A stretch of 44,106 nt of DNA from a virus: the IMG/VR virus record IMGVR_UViG_3300031963_000292, positions 1 through 44,106 of that record; one strand, written 5' to 3'. Under the pieces are notes generated by a model. It was not told the DNA's origin, did no database searches, and saw only the letters and a list, made by a program, of their open reading frames with translations. A program made the position numbers and the translations under genes. Numbering within the stretch: position 1 is the stretch's first letter; every line of letters starts with the position of its first letter. Below are positions 24,787 to 33,654 of this stretch, in pieces.

Positions 24787-26244
24787 ATGAAAGAAGGTTA
24801 TATTCCGCAAGAAAAACGTAAGAAAATTTTATTGCTGTGTGACGATATTCGAATGACAAGTGGTATTTCCACTATGGCACGTGAAATCGTTATTGGTACA
24901 GCCCATCATTATAATTGGGTAAACGTAGGTGGAGCTATTACTCACCCCGATAAAGGTAAGCGTTTTGATCTTAATGATGATACTAATAAAAATGCCGGTA
25001 TTACTGATGCAAGTGTATTCCTTTATCCTGTAGATGGATATGGGTCACCAGAATTAATTAGACACCTTATTCAAATTGAAAAACCAGATGCATTAATGAT
25101 GTTTACTGATCCAAGATATTGGATTTGGTTATTTCAAATGGAACATGAGATTAGAAAGCAAATACCTATTATTTATCTTAATATTTGGGATGATTTACCT
25201 TATCCAATGTATAATAAGTCATTTTATGAATCATGTGATTGCTTAATGGCTATCTCAAAACAAACTGAAAATCTTAATCATTGTGTATTAGGTCCTGAAG
25301 TAGCAGCTGAAAAAGTAATTAAATATGTTCCACATGGTATTAATGAAAGATTTTTCTTTCCTATTACTACTGAACATCATGAATATTTAGCTTTACAAGA
25401 ATATAAAAAAGCACTTTATCAAGGTAAAGAATATGATTTTAATTTACTTTACAATGCTAGAAATATTCGTCGTAAATCAGTTCCTGATTTAATGTTAGCT
25501 TGGAAAATATTCATTGATCAGTTACCACTAGAAGAAGCTAAAAAATGTGTATTTACACTTCACACTCAACCCATAGATGAAAATGGAACTGATCTTCCAG
25601 CTGTAAGAGATATGTTATTTGGAAGGAATCCTCAATACAATCTTGTATTTTCAACGACTAAAAATCCATCTAACATCATGAATTTACTTTACAATTCAGT
25701 TGATGTTGTAGCTCTTATAAGCTCAAATGAAGGATGGGGATTATCACTTACTGAAGCAATGATGTGTGGTAAACCAATTATCGCTACAGTAACAGGTGGA
25801 ATGCAAGATCAAATGCGTTTTGAAGATGAAAACCATGAATGGATTAAATTTACCCCTGAATTTGGATCAAATCATAGAGGCAAATATAAAGATCATGGTG
25901 ACTGGGCATTTCCAGTATTTCCTTCAAACCATAGTTTAGTTGGATCAGTACCTACACCTTATATCTTTGATGATAGAGCTGAACCACATGATATAGCTGA
26001 GCAAATTATGAAGGTTTACAGATTAAAAATGGATCGTCCTGATTTATATAAAATGATATGTAAACATGCCTATGAATGGGTTATATCAGATGAATCAATG
26101 ATGACAGCAAGAAAAATGTCTGAAAATGTGATTGATGCTATTGATACAACATTTAGTAAATGGCAACCTAGATATGCATTTGAGTTAATGAGAGTAGAAC
26201 CACTTGAACAACCTAAACATTACGTAAAACACGTTATCGCCTAA
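24787..26244 (+). CDS. Glycosyltransferase, GT4 (GT-B) family
   Basis: A 485-aa GT-B enzyme: N-terminal KILLLCDDIRMTSGISTMAR marks the acceptor domain, and VVALISSNEGWGLSLTEAMM followed by CGKPIIATVTGG marks the C-terminal nucleotide-sugar E-x7-E motif. It is longer than typical GT4 members, with a long insertion after the motif (residues about 350-400). It starts the sugar island and is closely linked to the next GT4. Donor is likely a nucleotide sugar made by genes 29.4-34.6 kb, but this is inferred. Confidence 0.88.
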   Translation: MKEGYIPQEKRKKILLLCDDIRMTSGISTMAREIVIGTAHHYNWVNVGGAITHPDKGKRFDLNDDTNKNAGITDASVFLYPVDGYGSPELIRHLIQIEKPDALMMFTDPRYWIWLFQMEHEIRKQIPIIYLNIWDDLPYPMYNKSFYESCDCLMAISKQTENLNHCVLGPEVAAEKVIKYVPHGINERFFFPITTEHHEYLALQEYKKALYQGKEYDFNLLYNARNIRRKSVPDLMLAWKIFIDQLPLEEAKKCVFTLHTQPIDENGTDLPAVRDMLFGRNPQYNLVFSTTKNPSNIMNLLYNSVDVVALISSNEGWGLSLTEAMMCGKPIIATVTGGMQDQMRFEDENHEWIKFTPEFGSNHRGKYKDHGDWAFPVFPSNHSLVGSVPTPYIFDDRAEPHDIAEQIMKVYRLKMDRPDLYKMICKHAYEWVISDESMMTARKMSENVIDAIDTTFSKWQPRYAFELMRVEPLEQPKHYVKHVIA

Positions 26245-26248
26245 TAAT

Positions 26249-27541
26249 ATGAAACCACTAGTTTTTATAAGCTGCCCAATTGATACATTTTCTGGTTATG
26301 GTGCTCGCTCAAGAGATATTGCTTTAGCAATTATTAAATCAGATAAGTATAATGTTAAAATACTTCCTCAACGTTGGGGTGCTACACCGTTTGGATTTTT
26401 ACAAGCAAATAATCCTGATCATAAATTAATGATTGATTGCCTCTGGCAACAACCCCAACTTCCAAAACAACCAGATTGCTGGATTCAAATTACTGTACCA
26501 AATGAATTCCAACCAGTGGGTAAATTTAATATTGGTATTACTGCTGGTATTGAAACTACTGTTTGTGCTCCCCAATGGATTGATGGTATTAATAGAATGG
26601 ATTTAACATTAGTATCATCTGAACATGCTAAAAAAGTATTTCAAAATAGTTCATTTGAAGAAAAAAATAATCAAACAGGACAAGTAACAAGACAGATCAA
26701 ACTTGAAAAACCAGTAGAGGTATTATTTGAAGGTTTAAATACTGAAATCTATAAAAAATTAGATAGTGTTAAAGGTGAAATAACTGAAACATTAAATGAT
26801 ATAATTAGTGAGGAATTTAACTTTTTATTTGTAGGTCATTGGTTACAAGGCGAGATTGGACAAGATAGAAAAGATGTAGGTATGTTAATTAAAACATTCC
26901 TTGAAACATTTAAAAACAAAAAACAACGCCCTGGTCTTATCATTAAAACATCTGCTGGTAACTACTCTATTATGGATAGAGATTCTATTTTAGATAAGAT
27001 TAGACAAATTGAAGAATCAGTAGATGGTGATTTACCAAGCATTTATTTATTACATGGTGAATTAAGTGATGAAGAAATAAATGAATTATATAATCATCCT
27101 AAAGTAAAAGCACACGTATCATTTACTAAAGGTGAAGGATACGGTCGTCCATTAATTGAAGCAACAGTAAGCCAAAAACCAGTAATTGCCCCAAATTATA
27201 GTGGCCATACTGATTTTCTTGATGCTGAAATGTCTACACTATTGTTAGGTCAAATTACTCAAATTCATCCTTCAGCTGTAGTACAAGATATGCTTATACC
27301 TGAGTCGGGTTGGTTTACTGTTGATTATAGTAAAGCAGCTGATACACTTGAAGATATTTATAAAAATTATAAAAAATATATCGATGGTGCAAAACGTCAA
27401 GCATATAAATCACGTACTGAATTTAGTTTAGAGAAAATGAATGAAAAATTAGTTAATATACTTGATGAAAAAGTGCCTAGACAAGCAGAATTAAAATTAC
27501 CAACATTAAAGAAAATTGAATTACCTAAAAAACCAGAATAA
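26249..27541 (+). CDS. Glycosyltransferase, GT4-like
   Basis: A 430-aa GT-B protein with IDTFSGYGARSRDIALAIIK at the start (glycine-rich acceptor loop) and HVSFTKGEGYGRPLIEATVS followed by QKPVIAPNYSGH near residues 290-325 for the donor motif (E-x7-E). It follows the first GT4 by 4 bases and may use the same donor or extend the chain. Lys-rich C terminus. Specificity cannot be read. Confidence 0.85.
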   Translation: MKPLVFISCPIDTFSGYGARSRDIALAIIKSDKYNVKILPQRWGATPFGFLQANNPDHKLMIDCLWQQPQLPKQPDCWIQITVPNEFQPVGKFNIGITAGIETTVCAPQWIDGINRMDLTLVSSEHAKKVFQNSSFEEKNNQTGQVTRQIKLEKPVEVLFEGLNTEIYKKLDSVKGEITETLNDIISEEFNFLFVGHWLQGEIGQDRKDVGMLIKTFLETFKNKKQRPGLIIKTSAGNYSIMDRDSILDKIRQIEESVDGDLPSIYLLHGELSDEEINELYNHPKVKAHVSFTKGEGYGRPLIEATVSQKPVIAPNYSGHTDFLDAEMSTLLLGQITQIHPSAVVQDMLIPESGWFTVDYSKAADTLEDIYKNYKKYIDGAKRQAYKSRTEFSLEKMNEKLVNILDEKVPRQAELKLPTLKKIELPKKPE

Positions 27542-27936
27542 TGCAAGAAAGTCTTATTACATGCCCTAGATGTGGAGGTAATGCTTGTCACGAAGCAACA
27601 AATGGTCATTTTACAGTATGGAGTTGCTTTGGATGTGGATTTACAGCTAACAGTACTACTACAGAAGATAATTTAAAAACTATAGAAGAGGTAATGCCTC
27701 AACTTTATATTGATCTTAAATTCAAAGACGATAAAGGACATAATTGGTATCCATCTACAGTAATATTAGAAGATAAATCAATGGTATTTGCTGATGGTAA
27801 ATCTACTGAAGATTGGAAATGGGCAGGTGTATTATCTAAAGATAGTAAAGCAGATATGACAACTGTAAAACACTTTGATGAAAGAGATTTTATGGAAGCG
27901 CTTGATTATATAGGCTTCTTTGAAAAACAAAAATAA
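27541..27936 (+). CDS. Small protein with N-terminal zinc ribbon, unknown
   Basis: A 131-aa protein: CPRC (8-11) and CFGC (about 29-32) form a zinc ribbon, followed by a domain with VMPQLYIDLKFKDDKGHNWY and KHFDERDFMEALDYIG. It starts at the previous gene's stop (AATAATG). It is found inside the glycosyltransferase run, so it may be a regulatory or scaffolding subunit; no family is recognised. Confidence 0.6.
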   Translation: MQESLITCPRCGGNACHEATNGHFTVWSCFGCGFTANSTTTEDNLKTIEEVMPQLYIDLKFKDDKGHNWYPSTVILEDKSMVFADGKSTEDWKWAGVLSKDSKADMTTVKHFDERDFMEALDYIGFFEKQK

Positions 27937-27940
27937 CGTT

Positions 27941-28570
27941 ATGTTAAGAATTAGTTATGCTATTACTGCTTGGAATGAACACCAAGAGTTAGAACGTTTG
28001 TTAGATATGTTACATTCTAATATTCGTCCTGAAGATGAAATAGTCCTTCAATTAGATAATAATGCTACTGATGAAGTAAAAAAAGTAGCTGGGAAATATA
28101 ACGTAGGTGCTCCATATGAATATCATAGAATATTTTTTGGATTGAATAATGACTTTGCAACATTTAAAAATAATTTAAGCAAACATTGCACCAGGGAATA
28201 TATCTTTCAAATTGATGCTGATGAATATCCGCATCCTCATTTATTAGCATCATTACCTGATGTATTAGAATTTAATAACAGTATAGGTGTATTTTTAACT
28301 CCTAGAATCAATACAGTAGAAGGTTTAACTGAACAACATATTCAACAATGGGGTTGGAATGTTAATGATAAAGGTTGGGTTAATTTTCCTGATTATCAAT
28401 GGCGTATTTGGAAAAATAGATCTAACATACAATGGATAAATAAAGTACATGAGCGTTTAGATGGGTTTAGTGAATATACTCTCTTACCCCAATTAGAAGA
28501 ATATTGTTTATTTCATCCTAAAGATATTAAAAGACAAGAAAGACAAAATAACTTTTATAATACGTTATAA
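27941..28570 (+). CDS. Glycosyltransferase family 2-like
   Basis: A 209-aa GT-A protein: ISYAITAWNEHQELERLLDM gives the N-terminal GT2 strand-loop, EIVLQLDNNAT the first Asp region, and EYIFQIDADEYPHPHLLASL the DxD (DAD) metal motif; IQWINKVHERLDGF is the acceptor-side segment. I use ATG 27941 after the upstream stop; a TTG at 27920 would add seven residues and overlap the previous gene by 17 bases. It ends in the overlap with the GT10-like gene. Confidence 0.85.
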   Translation: MLRISYAITAWNEHQELERLLDMLHSNIRPEDEIVLQLDNNATDEVKKVAGKYNVGAPYEYHRIFFGLNNDFATFKNNLSKHCTREYIFQIDADEYPHPHLLASLPDVLEFNNSIGVFLTPRINTVEGLTEQHIQQWGWNVNDKGWVNFPDYQWRIWKNRSNIQWINKVHERLDGFSEYTLLPQLEEYCLFHPKDIKRQERQNNFYNTL

Positions 28571-29448
28571 TGCTTAAGTTTCATACTAATTTTGATCCTA
28601 TATTTCACTTTTTAAAAGATAAATATGCTGATAAACCATTTACTATCTGGCATGAGTCTTTTCCTAAAAATTTTGAAGAGCTACAAGAGAATCCTTATAA
28701 CTTTCTATTATTAGTAGAACCAAATGAATTATTTGGATTACATAGTAATGCAATACTAAACCAACATTTATTTACAGCAATATTAAGTTGGGGACCTCTA
28801 GTTATTAATCAATGTAGTAATGGAATTAGATTTACTTTTAATGGAAGATCATTAGACTATAATTTTATAGATTCTATTAAAGATAAACCTAAAAAATTTG
28901 AAGTATCATTTTTAAGTGGTAATAAAGATTTAATTGAGGGTCATAAATTAAGACAAAAAGCATATGCTTTAAACGATCAAGTTAAAATACCTAAAAAATG
29001 GTATTATGTATTAGATGATTTTGATCATGAAGCTGGAGTTAGACCAGGATACCAGCAATACTCTAAAGATTTATCTCATATTCCTTCAGGAGTAGACCCA
29101 ATAGGATATGGAAAAAGATTCTTATATGAAGAATCAATGTTTAACGTAGTAATAGAAAGCTGTTGGAATGATAATTGGTATAATAAAATTGGAGATAGTT
29201 TTCTAACTAAATGTCTTCCATTATATTGGGGTTGTCCTAATATAAGTGAATTTGGTTATGATGAAAGAGGTATTATACGATTTACAGATGAAAATGAATT
29301 AATTGATATATTAAATTCACTAACACCTGAAACCTATAACCAAATGAAACCATACATAGATTATAATTATGAGGTAGCTAGGTTAGATGAAATAGAATCA
29401 AATGCAATTCATTTTTTTGATGAATTTATTAAATTAAACAATTTATGA
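28570..29448 (+). CDS. GT10 (fucosyltransferase-like) glycosyltransferase
   Basis: A 292-aa protein whose C-terminal half has FNVVIESCWNDNWYNKIGDS and FLTKCLPLYWGCPNISEFGY, matching the nucleotide-sugar motif of alpha-1,3-fucosyltransferases (F-x-N-S, T-E-K, P-x-Y-W-G). GT10 enzymes use GDP-fucose or related GDP-deoxy sugars, which fits the GDP-sugar enzymes encoded just downstream (GMD and ColD-like). N-terminal half (PNELFGLHSNAI) is more divergent. It overlaps both neighbours. Confidence 0.78.
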   Translation: MLKFHTNFDPIFHFLKDKYADKPFTIWHESFPKNFEELQENPYNFLLLVEPNELFGLHSNAILNQHLFTAILSWGPLVINQCSNGIRFTFNGRSLDYNFIDSIKDKPKKFEVSFLSGNKDLIEGHKLRQKAYALNDQVKIPKKWYYVLDDFDHEAGVRPGYQQYSKDLSHIPSGVDPIGYGKRFLYEESMFNVVIESCWNDNWYNKIGDSFLTKCLPLYWGCPNISEFGYDERGIIRFTDENELIDILNSLTPETYNQMKPYIDYNYEVARLDEIESNAIHFFDEFIKLNNL

Positions 29449-29927
29449 TATTCCCAGAGGTAAAAATATACCAACCAGATGTATTTACTGATTTTAGAGG
29501 TGATTTATTAACTTTATACAATAGAGATACATTTGATCCTAAATTAGATTTTAAACATGATAAAATATCTACCTCAAGAAAATACACATTAAGAGGAATG
29601 CATGGTGATAATAAATCGTGGAAATTAACCTCGTGCCTACAGGGTGAAATGTATTTTGTAGTAATAGATAATAGACCAGAATCACCTAATTACTTAAAGT
29701 GGGATTGGGTTATACTTGACGATAGAACTAGAAAACAAGTGTTAACACCACCTCAATTTGCAATTGGGTTTTTAGTGTTAAGCGAACAAGCTTTATTACA
29801 TTATAAATGGGCTTATGAAGGTGAATATGCTGATGTTGATCAACAATTTACTTTAAAATGGAATGATCCTCAAATAGGAATATATTGGCCAATTGATAAT
29901 CCAATTTTACAAAAACGTGATAAATGA
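29445..29927 (+). CDS. RmlC-like sugar 3,5-epimerase/isomerase
   Basis: A 160-aa cupin of the dTDP-4-dehydrorhamnose 3,5-epimerase type. The start (FPEVKIYQPDVFTDFRGDLL) has the D-x-R-G motif; YTLRGMHGD has the catalytic His of the LRG-x-H motif; KLTSCLQGEMYFVVIDNR is the strand bearing the RmlC core; and FAIGFLVLSEQALLHYKWA is the later pocket. It may epimerise a GDP-linked keto-sugar rather than dTDP-rhamnose. It overlaps the fucosyltransferase-like gene and the transketolase alpha gene by 4 bases each. Confidence 0.82.
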   Translation: MIFPEVKIYQPDVFTDFRGDLLTLYNRDTFDPKLDFKHDKISTSRKYTLRGMHGDNKSWKLTSCLQGEMYFVVIDNRPESPNYLKWDWVILDDRTRKQVLTPPQFAIGFLVLSEQALLHYKWAYEGEYADVDQQFTLKWNDPQIGIYWPIDNPILQKRDK

Positions 29928-30646
29928 AAGAGTTAATTAAAAAAATAGTAACAATAGCTACTGCTAAAAAGGAAGGACATATAGCTAGTTCACTTTCTAT
30001 TTTAGATATAATGTATATTTTATATAATAACGTTATAGATAGTAAAGATCGTTTTATACTAAGTAAAGGACATGCATCATTAGGATTGTATGTTATACTT
30101 GATCATTTTAAATTACTTGAAGATGATCTTAATACATTTTGTGATTTTGATAGTAAACTAGGAGGTCATCCAACAGATAAAATTAAGGGTGTTGAGTCGT
30201 CAACTGGATCTTTAGGGCATGGTTTACCTATGGCTGTTGGATTTGCTTTGGCATATAAAATAAAGGGTATTAAAAATAAAGTATATGCTTTAATAGGCGA
30301 TGGAGAAGCAAATGAAGGAACTATATGGGAATCAGCTTTATTAGCTAATCACCATTCTTTAAATAATTTATATTGCATTATTGATTTCAATCATTCAACA
30401 GATAGAGCAGTAGAATTAGGAAATTTAAAAAATAAATTTGAAGCATTTGGTTGGGATGTAATTGAAATTAATGGTCATAATCAAAAAGAAATACACGAAG
30501 CATTATCACACCAGAATAATAAACCAGTGTGTATTATTGCAAACACAATTAAAGGAAAAGGAATATCAATGATGGAAAATAATCCTGAATGGCATCATAA
30601 ATTTCCAAATGAAGAAGAACTTAATCAAATATTAAATAGTTTATGA
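29924..30646 (+). CDS. Transketolase-like N-terminal (thiamine diphosphate-binding) subunit
   Basis: A 240-aa subunit of a split transketolase: the ThDP motif begins GDGEANEGTIWESALLANHH (about residues 126-145) and continues with IIDFNHSTDR, while the early FILSKGHASLGLY and GVESSTGSLGHGLPMAVGFA are family signatures. It needs the next gene's product for a full active site. Split transketolases in sugar islands are suggestive of C-C bond formation on nucleotide-sugar ketones. It overlaps the partner gene by 4 bases. Confidence 0.88.
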   Translation: MKELIKKIVTIATAKKEGHIASSLSILDIMYILYNNVIDSKDRFILSKGHASLGLYVILDHFKLLEDDLNTFCDFDSKLGGHPTDKIKGVESSTGSLGHGLPMAVGFALAYKIKGIKNKVYALIGDGEANEGTIWESALLANHHSLNNLYCIIDFNHSTDRAVELGNLKNKFEAFGWDVIEINGHNQKEIHEALSHQNNKPVCIIANTIKGKGISMMENNPEWHHKFPNEEELNQILNSL

Positions 30647-31521
30647 GAAAGCAATTTGCATCTACTTTATATGAAATGATGAAAACAGATGAAAATATCT
30701 GTGTGCTGTTAGGAGATATTGGTGTATTTGGGTTTAGAAAATGTTTTGAGGAATTTCCAACTAGAACCTACAATATTGGTATCTTAGAACAATCAATGAT
30801 AAGTTTAGCAGCTGGATTAAGCAAAACAGATCTTATACCAGTAGTACATACTATTACTCCATTTATAGTTGAACGAGCATTAGAGCAAATAAAAGTAGAT
30901 TTTGGATATCAAAAATTAAATGGTAACTTTGTAAGTGTAGGAAACTCATATGATTACGCAGGATTGGGATGCACTCACCATTGCCCAGGAGATATAACAA
31001 TATTGTCTTCTATTCCAGGTATGCAGTTAGTAGCTCCAGGTAATGCTAAGGAATTTGATTTATTATTTAGACAATCATATAATAATGGATCACCAACCTA
31101 TTTTAGATTAAGTGAGTATTCTCATAATTTAGATTTAGATGTTGAATTTGGTAAAGCTAAAGTAATTAAAACAGGTACATTAGCTACTGTAGTATGTTTT
31201 GGTAATATGTTAAACCAAGTATATGATGCTGTAGCTAATTTAGATGTTACTTTACTTTATTATTCTACTATACTACCATTTGATGGTGAAACGTTAAAAC
31301 AATATTTTAATGAAAATATTGTAGTGTGTGAGCCGTTTTATGAGGGATCAACTAACTATCTTATCAATAAAACGTTAAGTGGTTTAAAATATAGTTTACA
31401 TAACATAGGAGTACCTAGAGAATTTATTTTAAACTATGGTAAAAAACAACAAATAGACGAAATGTTGGGATTAGATACTGAATCAATTAAAAACACACTA
31501 TATGGACTTTTTAAAAAGTGA
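30643..31521 (+). CDS. Transketolase-like C-terminal (pyrimidine-binding) subunit
   Basis: A 292-aa partner of the previous protein. YNIGILEQSMISLAAGLSKT (about 46-65) carries the catalytic Glu (GILEQ) that activates ThDP, VVHTITPFIVERALEQIKVD and STILSSIPGMQLVAPG-type signatures follow (ITILSSIPGMQLVAPGNAKE), and the C-terminal domain includes TGTLATVVCFGNM. The two would form an alpha-beta ThDP enzyme. Substrate is likely a keto-sugar from the neighbours, inferred from context. Confidence 0.88.
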   Translation: MRKQFASTLYEMMKTDENICVLLGDIGVFGFRKCFEEFPTRTYNIGILEQSMISLAAGLSKTDLIPVVHTITPFIVERALEQIKVDFGYQKLNGNFVSVGNSYDYAGLGCTHHCPGDITILSSIPGMQLVAPGNAKEFDLLFRQSYNNGSPTYFRLSEYSHNLDLDVEFGKAKVIKTGTLATVVCFGNMLNQVYDAVANLDVTLLYYSTILPFDGETLKQYFNENIVVCEPFYEGSTNYLINKTLSGLKYSLHNIGVPREFILNYGKKQQIDEMLGLDTESIKNTLYGLFKK

Positions 31522-32500
31522 AATAAATAACATTGTAAATAATATTGACTTTTCATCTTTACAAGATAAAAAAGTACTAATTACAGGGGCTTCAGGACTT
31601 GTAGGATTTTATTTATCCCAATGCTTAGGAGCATTACAAGAAGAATTAAATATTGAGGTATGGTTATCTTATAAAAGTGATCAACCTGAGTATTTTAAAC
31701 CATATTTTGGTTTCAAACATAATGTTTTAAAAGGAGACATTACTGAAATAAAATTAGACTCTGAATCGTTTGATGTTATTATTCACTCCTCAGGGTATGC
31801 TCAACCATCTAAATTTTTAGATGATAGAATAAAGACTATTAATATTAATACTGAGGTAACAACTAAACTACTAAATGCTTTAAAAAAGGATGGTAAATTC
31901 TTATTTGTAAGCAGCAGTGAGGTTTATAGTGGTAACGATAACTTTAATATTACCGAATCAGATATAGGAACTAGTACCCCAGACCATAATAGAGCATGTT
32001 ATATTGAATCTAAGCGCTGCGGAGAAACAATATGCCATACATATGCCTTATCAGGATATCATGTTAAAATAGCTAGATTAAGTTTAGCTTATGGTCCATT
32101 TACTAAAAAGGGGGATAGCAGAGTACTAAGTAATATTATTGATAAAGGTTTAAATAAAGATACTATTACATTAATGGATGATGGTTCTTCTATTAGAACA
32201 TATTGCTATATAACAGATATAATTGAAATGTTCTGGAATATATTATTATTTGGAAAACATACAACATATAACGTTGCTGGTTTTTCAAAAGTATCAATCA
32301 AAGAATTAGCCATATTTGTAGGAGATAAACTAAATAAAGAAGTTAAAACACCAGAGGTAACAGAAAGTTTGGCTGGTAGCCCTAAAGTCGTTAACATTAG
32401 TATAGATAGATATATTCAAGAGTTTAATAAAACCTTATTTGTAGATATAAGTGAAGGTTTAAATAGGACCATAGGTTGGCATAAACATATAAATAATTAA
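31502..32500 (+). CDS. Extended SDR nucleotide-sugar epimerase/dehydratase/reductase
   Basis: A 332-aa extended short-chain dehydrogenase: VLITGASGLVGFYLSQCLGA (about 25-44) binds NAD(P), FLFVSSSEVYSG is the Ser region, YIESKRCGE has the YxxxK catalytic pair, and IARLSLAYGPF the substrate loop. It resembles UDP-glucuronate decarboxylase or GDP-keto-sugar reductases rather than RmlB. Within this island it could reduce or epimerise the keto sugar after the ColD-like enzyme. It overlaps the transketolase subunit by 20 bases. Confidence 0.85.
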   Translation: MDFLKSEINNIVNNIDFSSLQDKKVLITGASGLVGFYLSQCLGALQEELNIEVWLSYKSDQPEYFKPYFGFKHNVLKGDITEIKLDSESFDVIIHSSGYAQPSKFLDDRIKTININTEVTTKLLNALKKDGKFLFVSSSEVYSGNDNFNITESDIGTSTPDHNRACYIESKRCGETICHTYALSGYHVKIARLSLAYGPFTKKGDSRVLSNIIDKGLNKDTITLMDDGSSIRTYCYITDIIEMFWNILLFGKHTTYNVAGFSKVSIKELAIFVGDKLNKEVKTPEVTESLAGSPKVVNISIDRYIQEFNKTLFVDISEGLNRTIGWHKHINN

Positions 32501-32502
32501 TT

Positions 32503-33654
32503 ATGATCAAATTAGTAAGTGATACAATTAATAAACAAGATATAGCATCATTAATAGAGTGGTTATCACAAGATGAAATACCTCAATTAACTAAAGGTAA
32601 ACTAACCATTCAATTAGAAGAAAAATGGGCAAATAAGTTAGGAACTAAATATTCTGTATTTGTTAACTCAGGATCATCAGCTATACTATTAACTTTAGCT
32701 GCTTTAAAATGGACTAGTAGATTAAAAAACTTTAAAGTAGTAGTTCCTTCTCTTAGTTGGGCTACTGATTTATCTTCTCCTGTGTTATTAGGGTTAGAAC
32801 CAATTTTATGTGATTGTAATTTAGAAGATCTATCTTGTGATTTAAATAAGCTAGAACAAATATTTGAAAAAGAAAAACCAGGTGCTCTTATATTAGTGTC
32901 AGTTTTAGGATTAGTACCTAATATGGATGCTGTAGTTGAGTTATGTAAAAAACATAATGTTATTCTTTTAGAGGATGTTTGTGAAAGTATGGGTTCAAAA
33001 TATAAAGGTAAGTATTTAGGTACTTTTGGATTAGCATCATTCTTCTCAATGTATTTTGGCCATCATTTGAGTACAATTGAAGGTGGATTTATTAATACAG
33101 ATGATGAAGATTTATATTATGCCTTATTAATGATGCGTAGTCATGGATGGGCTCGTGATTTGCCTGCTCATAAGCAACTTGAATATAACAACAAATATAA
33201 TGTAGATAATTTTAAAGCATTATATAATTTCTATACATTTGGGTTTAATTTACGATCTACTGATTTACAAGCATTTATCGGATTAAGAGCAATTGATAAA
33301 CTAGACAGATTTGCTGAAAATAGGAATAATAATTTTAAATATTATATGGCAAATCTTAAAAACAATGAATTAAATCTTCGCAATAATGAAGGTGATTTTA
33401 TATCTAATTTTGCCATACCAGTTATAAGTAAAGATAAAAAAACCATAGTTAAAAACTTAATAGATAACCAAATCGAATGTAGACCTCTTATTGCAGGCGA
33501 TTTATCTCAAAAACCATTTTGGTATGATTATTTTGGGGAGGTGTATATGGAAAATTGTAGTAAAGTAGATGAATTTGGGTTTTATATTCCTAATCATCAA
33601 GATTTAACAAAAGAACAAATTGATCAAATAATTAAAATAGTAAATAATGAGTAA
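32503..33654 (+). CDS. colD: ColD-like PLP-dependent 3-dehydratase (DegT/DnrJ/EryC1 fold)
   Basis: Aminotransferase-fold PLP enzyme of 383 aa. The PLP site has the conserved Asp in LLEDVCESMGSKYKG, and the position that normally carries the Schiff-base Lys reads MYFGHHLSTIEGGF, where H188 replaces Lys. This exact replacement (His188) is the hallmark of ColD, GDP-4-keto-6-deoxy-D-mannose 3-dehydratase, of similar size (388 aa). The predicted product is GDP-4-keto-3,6-dideoxymannose, and the next gene encodes GMD, which makes its substrate. There is no sign that the enzyme transfers an amino group. Confidence 0.88.
   Translation: MIKLVSDTINKQDIASLIEWLSQDEIPQLTKGKLTIQLEEKWANKLGTKYSVFVNSGSSAILLTLAALKWTSRLKNFKVVVPSLSWATDLSSPVLLGLEPILCDCNLEDLSCDLNKLEQIFEKEKPGALILVSVLGLVPNMDAVVELCKKHNVILLEDVCESMGSKYKGKYLGTFGLASFFSMYFGHHLSTIEGGFINTDDEDLYYALLMMRSHGWARDLPAHKQLEYNNKYNVDNFKALYNFYTFGFNLRSTDLQAFIGLRAIDKLDRFAENRNNNFKYYMANLKNNELNLRNNEGDFISNFAIPVISKDKKTIVKNLIDNQIECRPLIAGDLSQKPFWYDYFGEVYMENCSKVDEFGFYIPNHQDLTKEQIDQIIKIVNNE

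Noticed and set aside
27355-27363. An ATATTTATA instance within the GT4-like gene
   Set aside because: It encodes Asp-Ile-Tyr-Lys in frame and has no start codon nearby, so I regard it as coding background.
27920-27940. TTG start for the GT2-like gene
   Set aside because: It would overlap the upstream gene and add non-conserved residues; ATG 27941 fits the GT2 N terminus.
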